Source of the DNA: Micromonospora sp. FIMYZ51 | GTDB taxonomy: Bacteria > Actinomycetota > Actinomycetes > Mycobacteriales > Micromonosporaceae | Length of the DNA: 64,000 nt | Direction: 5' to 3' | NCBI RefSeq assembly: GCF_038246755.1 | Contig: NZ_CP134706.1 | Location: forward strand, 4,030,001-4,094,000 | Shown: positions 37,934 to 46,261 of the stretch, one piece after another | How the letters are laid out: the number at the start of each line of letters is the position of its first letter | How positions within the stretch are numbered: position 1 is the stretch's first letter | The notes under the pieces: generated by a model | What the model was told of the DNA's origin: nothing | Seen by the model: the letters and a program-made list of their open reading frames with translations, nothing else | Databases searched by the model: none | Translations under genes and position numbers: made by a program

Positions 37934-38685
37934 TCCGCCGGCTTGAGCAGGTACCCGGCCCCGCGCAGCGTGTGGATCATGGGTTGCCTTCCGGCGTCGA
38001 TCTTCTTGCGCAAGTAGGAGATGTACAGCTCGACCACGTTGGCCTGGCCGCCGAAGTCGTAGTTCCAGACCCGGTCGAGGATGTGCGCCTTGCTCAGCAC
38101 CCGCCGGGGATTGCGCATCAGGTACCGCAGCAGCTCGAACTCGGTGGCGGTCAGGGTGATCAGCTGACCGTCCCGGCGTACCTCGTGGCTCTCCTCGTCC
38201 AGGGTGAGGTCGCCGACGGTCAGCACCGCGGCCGGCCGGGTGGCGACGGCGAAGCCGGAGCGGCGCAGCAGCGCCCGCAGCCGGGCGATCACCTCCTCCA
38301 GGCTGAACGGCTTGGTCACGTAGTCGTCACCGCCGACGGTGAGCCCGGCGATGCGCTCCTCGACCGCGTCCCGGGCGGTCAGGAAGAGCACCGGCACGGT
38401 GGCGTGCTCCGCGCGCAGTCTGCGTAGCACCTGGAAGCCGTCCAGGTCGGGGAGCATCACGTCGAGCACCACCGCGTCGGGCCGGAACTGCCGGGCGACG
38501 CGCAGCGCGGCCATCCCGTCGCCGGCCGTACGGACCTGCCAGCCCTCGTAGCGCAGCGCCATCGACATCAGGTCGGTAAGGGTCGGCTCGTCGTCGACCA
38601 CCAGCACCCGGACCGGTTCACCGTCTGGTCGGCGCAGCTCGACGCGACCCGACCCGACCTCACTTTCGGTCATCACGAGGTCCAT
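37930..38685 (-). CDS. OmpR-family response regulator, partner of the adjacent kinase
   Basis: Predicted protein of 251 aa (or 247 if ATG 38673 is used). The receiver has VRVLVVDDEPTLTDLMSMAL, phospho-acceptor Asp in AVVLDVMLPDLDGFQ, Thr in LFLTARDAVEE and Lys in YVTKPFSLEEV. The DNA-binding winged helix reads LTATEFELLRYLMRNPRRVL, VVELYISYLRKKIDAG and [13 protein letters not shown]. It is close to the actinobacterial TcrA/TrcR-like group. It is coupled by overlap to the histidine kinase, and the upstream small gene (70 nt away, same strand) may belong to the same transcript. Confidence 0.94.
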   Translation of the reverse strand: MDLVMTESEVGSGRVELRRPDGEPVRVLVVDDEPTLTDLMSMALRYEGWQVRTAGDGMAALRVARQFRPDAVVLDVMLPDLDGFQVLRRLRAEHATVPVLFLTARDAVEERIAGLTVGGDDYVTKPFSLEEVIARLRALLRRSGFAVATRPAAVLTVGDLTLDEESHEVRRDGQLITLTATEFELLRYLMRNPRRVLSKAHILDRVWNYDFGGQANVVELYISYLRKKIDAGRQPMIHTLRGAGYLLKPAE

Positions 38686-38755
38686 GGTGGGCCGACCCGC
38701 TGGGCCCCGCTTGTGTGCTTCCTGTGCGCGGGCTGTGCGGCCAGGCGCCGCAGCA

Positions 38756-38977
38756 TCACTCGGTCACGCCGACCGGGTCGGTACGGACGAAACGCATCGT
38801 CCAGACGCTGCCGTCGGGGCGTTGGCGGGCGTAGAGGTGGTCGGCGGCCGGGGTGGGCGCCGCCTCGGGCCGGCGGAGCACCCACAGTCGCGGCGGGGCC
38901 CCGTCCGGGCCGGCCGGCAACGCCCGGACCATGTCGTGTGCCGGACCACCGACGAATCGTACGGTCACCTCACTCAT
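38756..38977 (-). CDS. Small conserved-looking hypothetical protein
   Basis: Predicted protein of 73 aa, starting MSEVTVRFVGGPAHDMVRAL and ending WTMRFVRTDPVGVTE. The FVGGPAHDMVR start and DHLYARQRPDGSVWTMRFVR end resemble short actinobacterial proteins with no assigned role. CGGAG lies about 8 nt before ATG 38977. It precedes the two-component pair and diverges from the Ser/Thr kinase. Confidence 0.65.
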   Translation of the reverse strand: MSEVTVRFVGGPAHDMVRALPAGPDGAPPRLWVLRRPEAAPTPAADHLYARQRPDGSVWTMRFVRTDPVGVTE

Positions 38978-39140
38978 CACCCGCTCCGTCTCCCACTGCC
39001 CGACACTGGCGTCCCGGCTCGCACGCTAACCCCACCAGCCCCGTTGCGAGGCCGGTTTGCCCTGATCGGGGCCGGGGTACCGTGCGGGACGCCGCGAGCA
39101 CGCGCGCCGACACGGGCAGCACGAGGGCAAGGAGCGGGCA

Positions 39141-40109
39141 ATGAGAACGCTGGACGGGCGGTACCGGCTCGAACAGCGAATCGGCCTCGGCGGGATGTCG
39201 GAGGTCTGGCGGGCACACGACGAGGTGCTGGACCGCGAGGTGGCGGTGAAGCTGCTGTCACCCGGCCAGCCGGACGGCGTCGCGTCGGTGGCGCGCATCC
39301 GCGCCGAGGCCCGCTCGGCGGCCCGGCTGGTGCACCCGAACGTCGCAAGCGTGCACGACTTCGGCACCTGCGCGATGCTGCCGGGGCACGAGACGCCGTA
39401 CATCGTGATGGAGCTTGCGCTGGGCGAGACGCTCGCCGCGCACCTGCGCTCCGGCCCGCTGGACTGGCGGATCGCGGTACGGGTGTGCGCGGAGGTGAGC
39501 GCCGCGCTGGCCGCCGCACACGCACACGGCATCGTGCACCGCGACGTCAAGCCGGCAAACGTGATGCTCACCCCGTCCGGCGCGAAGGTGCTCGACTTCG
39601 GCATCGCCACTGCGGCCGGCACGCCCGACGCCACGCCCGAGGGCATCGTGATCGGTACGCCTGCCTATCTGGCGCCGGAGCAACTGCGACGGGCCCCGGC
39701 CACCCCGGCGGCCGACATGTACGCCCTCGGCGTCCTGCTCTACTGCTGCCTCACCGGACGACTGCCGTACGCCGCCGAGAGCGTGACCCAACTGCTCGGC
39801 CCGCACCGGCGGCAGCCCCCGCAGCCGCTGCCCGAGGTCCCTGGGCTGCCCGCCGAGGTGGCCGACCTGTGCCGACGCCTGCTGGCCGAGGAGCCGACCG
39901 GGCGGCCGAGCAGCCTGCTGGCCGCGCTGCTGCTCGCCGAGGCGGTCGACGCCCGGGTGTACGTGCCGATGCACCAGCCGCTGCTGCCGCGACCACGGCC
40001 CTCCTCGATCAGCCCGTGGACCGACCGCGCGGCAGCCGAGGCGACCGAGGCCGCCGCGTTCCAGTTGACCGATGCGGCCGAGGCTCCGGGCGGCCGTTGC
40101 GGCGGGTGA
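39141..40109 (+). CDS. Serine/threonine protein kinase (Hanks type), soluble
   Basis: Predicted protein of 322 aa. The kinase domain has the Gly loop IGLGGMSEVW, Lys in VAVKLLSPG, the catalytic loop HGIVHRDVKPANVML, DFG in KVLDFGIATA, and APE in TPAYLAPEQLRR. After residue about 270 there is only a short Ala/Pro-rich tail with no transmembrane helix or PASTA domain, so this is a cytoplasmic Pkn-type kinase. AAGGAG precedes ATG 39141. The substrate is unknown; the OsmC-like gene 78 nt downstream on the same strand may be co-transcribed. Confidence 0.95.
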   Translation: MRTLDGRYRLEQRIGLGGMSEVWRAHDEVLDREVAVKLLSPGQPDGVASVARIRAEARSAARLVHPNVASVHDFGTCAMLPGHETPYIVMELALGETLAAHLRSGPLDWRIAVRVCAEVSAALAAAHAHGIVHRDVKPANVMLTPSGAKVLDFGIATAAGTPDATPEGIVIGTPAYLAPEQLRRAPATPAADMYALGVLLYCCLTGRLPYAAESVTQLLGPHRRQPPQPLPEVPGLPAEVADLCRRLLAEEPTGRPSSLLAALLLAEAVDARVYVPMHQPLLPRPRPSSISPWTDRAAAEATEAAAFQLTDAAEAPGGRCGG

Positions 40110-40186
40110 GGCGGCGGCGCCGTGCCTGGCCGGTTTCACCGGACCCGGCTCGGGTAGCCGGGCGGGGAGTGACGGGAGGAACACAG

Positions 40187-40609
40187 ATGCCGAGTTCCAG
40201 GCTGAACGAGGTTGCCACCGCGACCGCCGAGGGTGGTCACGTACGCACCGACGACGGGGCCCTCTCCACCGCCCTCGCCTCGCCGCTGGCGCCGCACTGC
40301 TCCGGGTTGACTCCGGAGCAGTTGCTGGCCGCCGCCTTCGCCTCCTGCCTGCACCACGCGGCGGTGGAGGCGGCCGGCGCGATCACGGACGAGGCGCACA
40401 CCGTGCAGGTACGCGCGGAGGCGCGGTTGGGGCGTGACGACGACGGCCGGTACCGGGCCGACGTGCACGCCTCGATCTCCTCGGTGGGCCTGACCCGCCA
40501 GCAGCTTGGCGAGTTGGTCGAACATGCCGACCGGCTGTGGCCGTTCTCCAGCGCGGACGGGGGCCGGCACCGGCTCACCGTCGCCCCGGCGGAGAACGGT
40601 CGACACTGA
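40187..40609 (+). CDS. OsmC/Ohr-family protein missing the second catalytic cysteine
   Basis: Predicted protein of 140 aa. The family core is visible: Gly-rich strand DDGALSTALASPLAPHCSGL, then LTPEQLLAAAFASCLHHAAV (Cys54, the first peroxidatic position) and the long helix LTRQQLGELVEHADRLWPFS. In active Ohr/OsmC peroxidases the last segment contains a second Cys (CPYS-like); here it is W-P-F-S. Normal dithiol peroxidase chemistry is therefore doubtful. GGGAGGA lies 7 nt before ATG 40187. The kinase gene is just upstream. Confidence 0.85.
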   Translation: MPSSRLNEVATATAEGGHVRTDDGALSTALASPLAPHCSGLTPEQLLAAAFASCLHHAAVEAAGAITDEAHTVQVRAEARLGRDDDGRYRADVHASISSVGLTRQQLGELVEHADRLWPFSSADGGRHRLTVAPAENGRH

Positions 40610-40884
40610 GGTCGCGCCACTGACCGGCCGAGCGCCCCATCCGCCCGCGTCCGGTGGGCCGATGCCGCATTCGTCCGTTCGGTGGAGGTCAGCCGGACAA
40701 CATATCGACCGCGGCAAGATCCACCATTTGTGCCAGCGTCGATGGATAATTCGGGCATAAACGGAATGACGGATAGCTGGCCGCCATCCGGTTTGGGAGC
40801 ATGCGCAGAGCTTCGTCACGCTGATAGCCGCAAATTGTGACTCATGCCACCAACCGGGCCGATGGCAACGGGCCGAGAGCTTTC

Positions 40885-40890
40885 TAGCCT
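40885..40890 (+). promoter_or_regulatory. Putative -10 box of the leaderless lysozyme-like gene
   Basis: TAGCCT ends 6 nt before GTG 40897, and no ribosome binding site is present. A weak TGGCAA at 40863-40868 is at fair -35 spacing. Confidence 0.45.
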
Positions 40891-40896
40891 CGGCGA

Positions 40897-41784
40897 GTGC
40901 ATCCCGACGACCAGATCGACCAGAAGCTGACCCCCAAGCCCTCGGCGACCCGCTCGAACGATGGAGCATCATCCGAACGGCCGACCGGCCGGCATCGCGC
41001 CGCCGAAGCGGTCCGCCGCGGCATCCCCGCCCCCCGCGTGCGCGCCCTGCTGGGCTCCACCCCCTTCCGGGTGGCCCTCGCCGCCGGGGTGACCTGCTAC
41101 CTAGGGGCGGCGGGCGCGGTTGCCGCGACTCGCGACACCGCCGAGGCGCCCACCCCGACCGTGGCCGAGGCAGTGGCCGACCGCGCGCTGGCGGCACAGG
41201 ACGAGGCCGCCTCCCGCTCGCTGGATCGCAGCCCCTCGCCGACTCCGGCCAGCCCGACCCCCAGCGCCACACCGAGCGCGAGCGCTTCGCCTACCGCCAA
41301 GGCATCGGCCAGCCCCAAGCCGACGAAGACCAAAACCACCCCGGCCCGCCCCAAGCCGGTCGCCGGGCTCACCCAGGCCCAGATGGACAACGCCAAGGTC
41401 ATCGTGGACGTGGGCGTCGAGCTGAAGGTGCCGCGCCAGGGCCTGGTCATCGCCGTGGCCACGGCGATGCAGGAGAGCACCCTGCTCAACTACGCAAGCG
41501 GCGTGCTGCCCGAGTCGCAGAACTACCCGCACCAGGCGATCGGCTGGGACCACGACTCGGTCGGGCTGTTCCAGCAGCGGCCCAGCAGCGGCTGGGGCAG
41601 CGTGCGCGACCTGATGCGTCCGGCGTACGCCGCCCAGGCGTTCTACCAGGCGCTGCTGGAGGTGCCCGGCTGGCGGCAGATGAGCCTGACCCTGGCCGCC
41701 CAGGCCGTGCAGATCTCCGCCTTCCCGTACGCCTACGCGCAGCACGAGGAGCGGGCAGCCACGATCGTGGCCGCGCTGACCTGA
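40897..41784 (+). CDS. Secreted lysozyme / transglycosylase-like wall protein
   Basis: Predicted protein of 295 aa. A long cytoplasmic N-tail precedes a membrane-targeting helix (VALAAGVTCYLGAAGAVAAT, about 50-70). A Ser/Pro/Thr/Ala/Lys-rich linker (about 105-150) follows, then a C-terminal domain of about 130 residues with VIAVATAMQESTLLNYASGV, DHDSVGLFQQRPSSGWGS and PAYAAQAFYQALLEVPGW. The Glu in AMQES and the SVGLFQQR signature match actinobacterial lytic-transglycosylase-like (resuscitation/phage-lysozyme fold) proteins. A peptidoglycan-cleaving role is inferred. Confidence 0.82.
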   Translation: MHPDDQIDQKLTPKPSATRSNDGASSERPTGRHRAAEAVRRGIPAPRVRALLGSTPFRVALAAGVTCYLGAAGAVAATRDTAEAPTPTVAEAVADRALAAQDEAASRSLDRSPSPTPASPTPSATPSASASPTAKASASPKPTKTKTTPARPKPVAGLTQAQMDNAKVIVDVGVELKVPRQGLVIAVATAMQESTLLNYASGVLPESQNYPHQAIGWDHDSVGLFQQRPSSGWGSVRDLMRPAYAAQAFYQALLEVPGWRQMSLTLAAQAVQISAFPYAYAQHEERAATIVAALT

Positions 41785-41822
41785 CCGATCGCGTCGGCGG
41801 CGGCGGTGACCGGCGGGCGCGG

Positions 41823-42269
41823 TCAGGCGCGCTTGGGCAGCACGACCACCCGGCCGAAGAACTCGTCGATGCGGTGCACGACGTCGTTGAAGTCGTCCAG
41901 GTCGATCGGCTTGGTGACGTACGCGTTGGCCTGGAGGGTGTAGCTGCTGATGATGTCGGTGTCCGCGTTCGAGGTGGTCAGCACGACGATGGGGATGGTC
42001 CGCAGATCCTCGTCGCCCTTCACCTCGCCCAGCACCTGACGCCCGTCCATCCGGGGCATGTTCAGGTCGAGCAGGATCACGTCCGGCCGGTGGGCGCCGG
42101 TGTGCCGGCCCTCGCGGCGCAGGAACTCCATCGCCTCCTGGCCGTCACCGACCACGTCGATGACCTTCTCGACGTCCGAGGTCGCCAGCGCCTCCTCGAT
42201 CATGAGCACGTCGCCCGGGTCGTCGTCGACCACCAGGATGCGAACCGGGTCAAGCGTACGAGCGGCCAT
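41823..42269 (-). CDS. Single-domain response regulator (Rcp1/CheY-like)
   Basis: Predicted protein of 148 aa with only a receiver domain. It has the acidic pocket ILVVDDDPGDVLMIEEALAT, the phospho-Asp in DVILLDLNMPRMDGRQVLGE, Ser/Thr in VVLTTSNADTDI and Lys in AYVTKPIDLDDF. The VDDDPGD start and the extended loop EFLRREGRHTG are typical of Rcp1-type receivers, often partnered with phytochrome or hybrid kinases. ATG 42269 is used; GTG 42272 is possible. It is the last gene of the minus-strand signalling cluster, 58 nt from the STAS gene. Confidence 0.92.
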   Translation of the reverse strand: MAARTLDPVRILVVDDDPGDVLMIEEALATSDVEKVIDVVGDGQEAMEFLRREGRHTGAHRPDVILLDLNMPRMDGRQVLGEVKGDEDLRTIPIVVLTTSNADTDIISSYTLQANAYVTKPIDLDDFNDVVHRIDEFFGRVVVLPKRA

Positions 42270-42326
42270 CACTACCTGCCTCAGGTCGGAGGACGGGATC
42301 TACCGATCCCGCATCGGCGGCAAAAT

Positions 42327-42686
42327 CTAGCCGATCGCCGGGCGGTCCGTGACCGCCGGGTCACCGGCTTCGGTCGCGTACCCGAGCACGTCGGCCAGAC
42401 CGGTCAGCTTGAGCACCCGCTCGACCCGACCGGTCGCGCCGGTGACCCGCAGCCACCCGCCCTCGGCGGTCGCGCGGTTGTCGCCGCGCACGAAGACAGC
42501 GATCCCTGTCGAGTCGCAGAAGGTGAGATCGGTCAGGTCGACCAAGAGTTGCCGCTCACCGCGGGCGGCCAGCCGGTCGATGACGGCGTTGAGCTGGGGC
42601 GCACTGCTCATGTCGAGCTCACCGGCGAGACGGAGGCGGGCCGGCCCCATCTCGCCACGGTCGGCGTACGTGACGGTCAACGTCAC
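42327..42686 (-). CDS. STAS-domain anti-anti-sigma factor (RsbV/SpoIIAA-like)
   Basis: Predicted protein of 119 aa. The single STAS domain has the phosphorylatable Ser in LTFCDSTGIAVFVRG and the typical RLRLAGELDMSSAPQLNAVI strand-helix. Such proteins bind RsbW-type kinases when dephosphorylated and so free a sigma factor. GAGGGGA lies 6 nt before GTG 42686. It is encoded 87 nt downstream of the B12-binding protein and the SpoIIE phosphatase, whose substrate it may be. Confidence 0.92.
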   Translation of the reverse strand: MTLTVTYADRGEMGPARLRLAGELDMSSAPQLNAVIDRLAARGERQLLVDLTDLTFCDSTGIAVFVRGDNRATAEGGWLRVTGATGRVERVLKLTGLADVLGYATEAGDPAVTDRPAIG

Positions 42687-42773
42687 GGGAATCCCCTCTC
42701 GCCATCCTCAGCCGGATGTTTGCAGTGGGGCAAGTATAGAGCCAGCCACCCGGCGGGCCGCAGTTCATGCCCG

Positions 42774-43823
42774 CTACGGCAGCGTCTGCCGCACCGACAC
42801 CGGCAACACCGCGCACCCCTCGCGCAGATAGCGTACGGCGCGCGGCGAGTCGTGCAGCGCCTCGGCGTAGTGGTCAAGCGTGGTCTCCACCGCGACGGCC
42901 GGCACACCCCGACTGTCCAGGATGGCGATCAGCCACGTCACGAACTCGGCGAACAGCGAACCGTCGTCGACATAGAGCGCGGCGGCGAGGAAGTCCAGGA
43001 TGAAACCGAGGTCGCTGACCGTGGAATCCAGCTGGGCAGAGGTGTAGTCGCGGGTGGCCGGCAGCCGCTGCGCCAGATGGGCCAACGCGCTGTCGATCAG
43101 CTCCGGGCGACGACGGACCAGGGCGGCGTACTCGTCGTCGGCCAGGTGCGCCAGGCGGGCCGGGATGTTCGCCCGCAACGCCCGCTCGTCGGCGAGCAGC
43201 TCGGCGGCGGTCGGCGCGTCGGGCGCCCAGGGCACGCCGAGTCGCCGGGCCCACCGGCCGTCCGTGCCGAAGCCCCGCCCGCCGACGACCACCGGCACGT
43301 CCGAGCGTCGGCACGCCTCGATCATCCGGTGCGCGTGCGGCAACCGCATCGGCAGCGCGCAGGCCAACGCGACCGCCTCCGCGTCCTGCCGGTGCAGGTA
43401 CGACACCAGGTGTGCGGCGGGCACGCTGGCGCCGAGGAAGGCCACCCGCCAGCCCCGCAGCCGCAGCACCTCGGCGACCAGCCGCGCCGGCAGCGCGTGC
43501 CACTCACCGTCCATACAGGCCACCACGACCCGGCCCCGGGTCGGGCGGACATCGGCGTACGCGGCCACGGCCGCGACCACCCGCTCGCTGATGTGCGTGG
43601 CCGCGTGTTCCTGGGCCACGCTCCACTCGTTACGGGCCCACCGCTCGCCCACCTCCGCCTGCGCGGGAGCGACCAGTTCCAACAGCACCCGGTCGGCGGG
43701 CAGTCCGGCGTCGAGCAGCCGCCGGGCCACCTCGATGGCCGTCGTCTCGTCGGCCTCCGCGAGGCAGTGCAGATAGTCCTGGTACTCGCTGACGGGTAGG
43801 ACACCGGTGGTCGCGACGGTCAC
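42774..43823 (-). CDS. Cobalamin-binding sensor protein with CarH-type photoreceptor motifs
   Basis: Predicted protein of 349 aa. Residues about 10-90 look like the B12-binding helical cap and hold W62-x9-E72-H73, the Wx9EH signature of CarH/LitR photoreceptors. The Rossmann part starts RGRVVVACMDGEWHALPARL, where E107-x-H109 supplies the probable lower-axial histidine, and continues VAFLGASVPAAHLVSYL and VPVVVGGRGFG. Instead of a MerR DNA-binding domain it has a C-terminal helical region of about 130 residues (FILDFLAAALYVDDGSLFAE). GTG 43823 overlaps the phosphatase stop by 4 nt, so it is coupled to that gene. Function inferred: light or cobalamin input to the STAS pathway. Confidence 0.85.
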   Translation of the reverse strand: MTVATTGVLPVSEYQDYLHCLAEADETTAIEVARRLLDAGLPADRVLLELVAPAQAEVGERWARNEWSVAQEHAATHISERVVAAVAAYADVRPTRGRVVVACMDGEWHALPARLVAEVLRLRGWRVAFLGASVPAAHLVSYLHRQDAEAVALACALPMRLPHAHRMIEACRRSDVPVVVGGRGFGTDGRWARRLGVPWAPDAPTAAELLADERALRANIPARLAHLADDEYAALVRRRPELIDSALAHLAQRLPATRDYTSAQLDSTVSDLGFILDFLAAALYVDDGSLFAEFVTWLIAILDSRGVPAVAVETTLDHYAEALHDSPRAVRYLREGCAVLPVSVRQTLP

Positions 43824-45580
43824 GGTGCGGCCGTTCCTTCCTGGCTCACCTCGGCGGGAGTGGGCACCGCGTGCAGGTGCCGGTGCGGGCGCGGACCGGC
43901 GCCCGTGGCGCGCAGCGCCAGCACCGCGATGTCGTCGTGGTCGCCCTGGGCCAGCCAGTCGGAGGTGATCTGCTCCACCCGCTCGGCCAGGGCCGGTGCC
44001 GGCATCCGGTGGCAATTGGTGAGCGCCTGCGTCAGGCGGTCCGTGCCGAGTTGCTCGTCGCCCCGGCGGCCACCACGTGCCTCGGTCACCCCGTCGCTGT
44101 AGAGCAGGCAGGTCTCACCCGGCGCGAGTCGGGTGGAGACCTGACCGACCCGGGGGTCCGGCACCACGCCGATGAGCATCCCGTTGAGCGGCAACTGTTC
44201 CACCTCGCCGGAGGAGCGCAGCACCAGCGGCGGTAGGTGGCCCCCGCCGGCCAGGGTCAGCGTCAGACCGCCGTCGCGGTGCGGTCGCACGACACCGAGC
44301 ACCATGGTGGCGAACCGGCCCTGCCCGTGCGCCAGGGTGGTCTCCAGCAGCGCGTCGTTGAGCAGCCGCAGCAGCCGGGCCGGCTGGTGCTCGATCCGGT
44401 GCAGCGCGTGCAGGCACTGGCGCAGCTGACCGGTGAAGACCGCCGCCTCGACGCCCTTGCCGGACACGTCGCCGAGGAAGAAGAGCGAGCCGCCGTCGGG
44501 CAGCCGGTGTGAGCCGTAGAAGTCGCCGCCGATGCGCAGCCCACCCGGTGCCGGCCGGTACGCCGTACCCCATTGCACGCCCGCGGTCTCCGGCGGTTCC
44601 ACCGGTAGCAGGCTGGCCTGGAGGGTGTCGGCCACCTCGGCCTGGTCGCGGTAGAGCCGGGCGGTGGTCAAGGCCGCGCCGGCCCGTGCGGCGAACGCCC
44701 CGATCAACTCGCCGTCCTGCTCGCCGTACCAGCGGCTGGCGGCTCGGGCGAGCAGTAGCACGCCGACCGGCTCGTCCCGGCCGGGCAGCGGCACCAGTCG
44801 GGCCCCCACGTCGGAGGCGGAGAGCCCGGGCAGCCAACCCGCCTCGACTGCCTGTTCGGCAAGCCAGTCGACGGGGTGCGGCGTGGCGTCGTGCAGTCCC
44901 TCGACCACCGCCGGGGGCAGTTCAGCGGCGCTGAGCACGCCACGGTCCACGTTCGGTGTCTCGTCATCGGTCCGCTGTGCCCGCCACCAGCGGGCTCGGC
45001 CGGACCGGGGGGCCAACACCAGCACGGCCACGTCGGCCAGGGTCGGCACGGCGAGCCGGACCACCGCCGCGGCGGCCCGGTCGGGGTGCAGCGGGTTGCC
45101 GAGCTTCTCGCCGGCCACGGCCAGGAACGCCGATCTGGCCCGCTCGGCCACCAGGGCGTCGGCTCGGTCGGCGCTCTCGCTGACGTCCTCGACGTACCAG
45201 CAGCTGCGTCCCGCCGTCAGCCGCACCCGGCGGGCCCGCAGTCGGCGGCCGTGATGGAGGAACTCGGCGTGGGTGGCATCCGGTGCCATCCCGGCGAACC
45301 CGGTGAGCGTGCCGCCGACCACGGCCTCCGGCAGCAACTGCCCGGCCAACGGGCTGACGTGCCACAGCACGTCGTCCGGACCGCAGACCAGCAGGCCCTC
45401 GCGGAAGTTCTCGACGAGCTCCGGCCAGTCGGCCACGGTCTGGGCCCACGATCGCTCCCGGGCGGCGTCACCGGCAATCGAGCGGGGCATGCTGGGGGAC
45501 CACGTCGGCGCCCGCGGGACACTCGGCGTGGAGATCAGTCCGTCGCCGGGGTTGAGGTCCCTGACGTCGGCACCAGTCAC
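43820..45580 (-). CDS. PAS-GAF-SpoIIE protein phosphatase (RsbU/P-like)
   Basis: Predicted protein of 586 aa. A PAS-like region covers about 50-150 (VENFREGLLVCGPDDVLWHV), a GAF domain about 160-315 (LADVAVLVLAPRSGRARWWR to GAFAARAGAALTTARLYRDQ), and a PPM/SpoIIE phosphatase domain the rest. The metal residues are in RIGGDFYGSHRL, FFLGDVSGKGVEAAVFTG, CLLYSDGVTEARGG and GDHDDIAVLAL. Such enzymes dephosphorylate STAS anti-anti-sigma factors. GTG 45580 is used with a weak ribosome site; ATG 45493 is an alternative. It heads an operon with the cobalamin-binding protein and STAS protein. Confidence 0.92.
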   Translation of the reverse strand: MTGADVRDLNPGDGLISTPSVPRAPTWSPSMPRSIAGDAARERSWAQTVADWPELVENFREGLLVCGPDDVLWHVSPLAGQLLPEAVVGGTLTGFAGMAPDATHAEFLHHGRRLRARRVRLTAGRSCWYVEDVSESADRADALVAERARSAFLAVAGEKLGNPLHPDRAAAAVVRLAVPTLADVAVLVLAPRSGRARWWRAQRTDDETPNVDRGVLSAAELPPAVVEGLHDATPHPVDWLAEQAVEAGWLPGLSASDVGARLVPLPGRDEPVGVLLLARAASRWYGEQDGELIGAFAARAGAALTTARLYRDQAEVADTLQASLLPVEPPETAGVQWGTAYRPAPGGLRIGGDFYGSHRLPDGGSLFFLGDVSGKGVEAAVFTGQLRQCLHALHRIEHQPARLLRLLNDALLETTLAHGQGRFATMVLGVVRPHRDGGLTLTLAGGGHLPPLVLRSSGEVEQLPLNGMLIGVVPDPRVGQVSTRLAPGETCLLYSDGVTEARGGRRGDEQLGTDRLTQALTNCHRMPAPALAERVEQITSDWLAQGDHDDIAVLALRATGAGPRPHRHLHAVPTPAEVSQEGTAAP

Positions 45581-45782
45581 CAGCTAAGCCCCACTCCTTC
45601 TCGATGCCGCACCCGCCGCCAGCGGTATGCCTGTCGCGTCCTGCGCTCCACCCTACGCCGGAATCGGCGCATCGCCACCCGGCGGCTGCGCGACCAGGCC
45701 CGCGCGCCTTCGGAAGGCGGTACTGCTCAAGGGTTGTTACGATCCGGCATAACCCCCTGCCCGCCTGCCAGCCGCGGAAGGC

Positions 45783-46187
45783 GTGATCGAGCTGTCCCAC
45801 GGTCGAAGATCCGAGATGACGCCGCTGAGCGTGCGTGTTGACCACGCCGATCCCGACATGCCCGTCATCCTGGTCGGCGGAGACCTCGCCTACACCACGG
45901 CCGCCCCGCTGCGCGCCGAGGTCGACCGGATCCTGGCAACCACGCCGACCAGCCTCGTGCTCGATTTCGCCGAACTGACGTTCATCGACAGCACCGGGCT
46001 CAGCGTCATCGTGCACGCCTGGCGCGAGGGGCAGCGGGAGGGCACCATGCTGCGGCTGCGCTCGGTGCCACGGTTCCTCGAGACCATCCTCGACCTGACC
46101 GGAGTCGCCGGTCTGCTCGCCCGGACGAACACCGCCGAGCGGCGCTCGTACGCCCAGTCGGACGGACGGTCCTCCGCCACCGCGTGA
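45783..46187 (+). CDS. STAS-domain protein (anti-anti-sigma factor)
   Basis: Predicted protein of 134 aa. The STAS core reads PVILVGGDLAYTTAAPLRAE and LTFIDSTGLSVIVHAWREGQ, with the conserved phospho-Ser in DST. GTG 45783 has GGAAGG just upstream; ATG 45816 would remove a short N-tail. It diverges from the SpoIIE phosphatase gene, with about 200 bp of shared promoter region. Confidence 0.9.
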   Translation: MIELSHGRRSEMTPLSVRVDHADPDMPVILVGGDLAYTTAAPLRAEVDRILATTPTSLVLDFAELTFIDSTGLSVIVHAWREGQREGTMLRLRSVPRFLETILDLTGVAGLLARTNTAERRSYAQSDGRSSATA

Positions 46188-46261
46188 GCGAGACCGCGAC
46201 CGAGATGAAGTGACCCACCCCCGCGACTTGCGCTGAGCCGCCGGGCTGGGAGCATGGAGAC

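Noticed and set aside
40610..40896. Possible ydaO (c-di-AMP) riboswitch before the lysozyme-like gene
   Set aside because: I looked because wall-hydrolase genes often have one, but the conserved blocks are absent and the gene appears leaderless.
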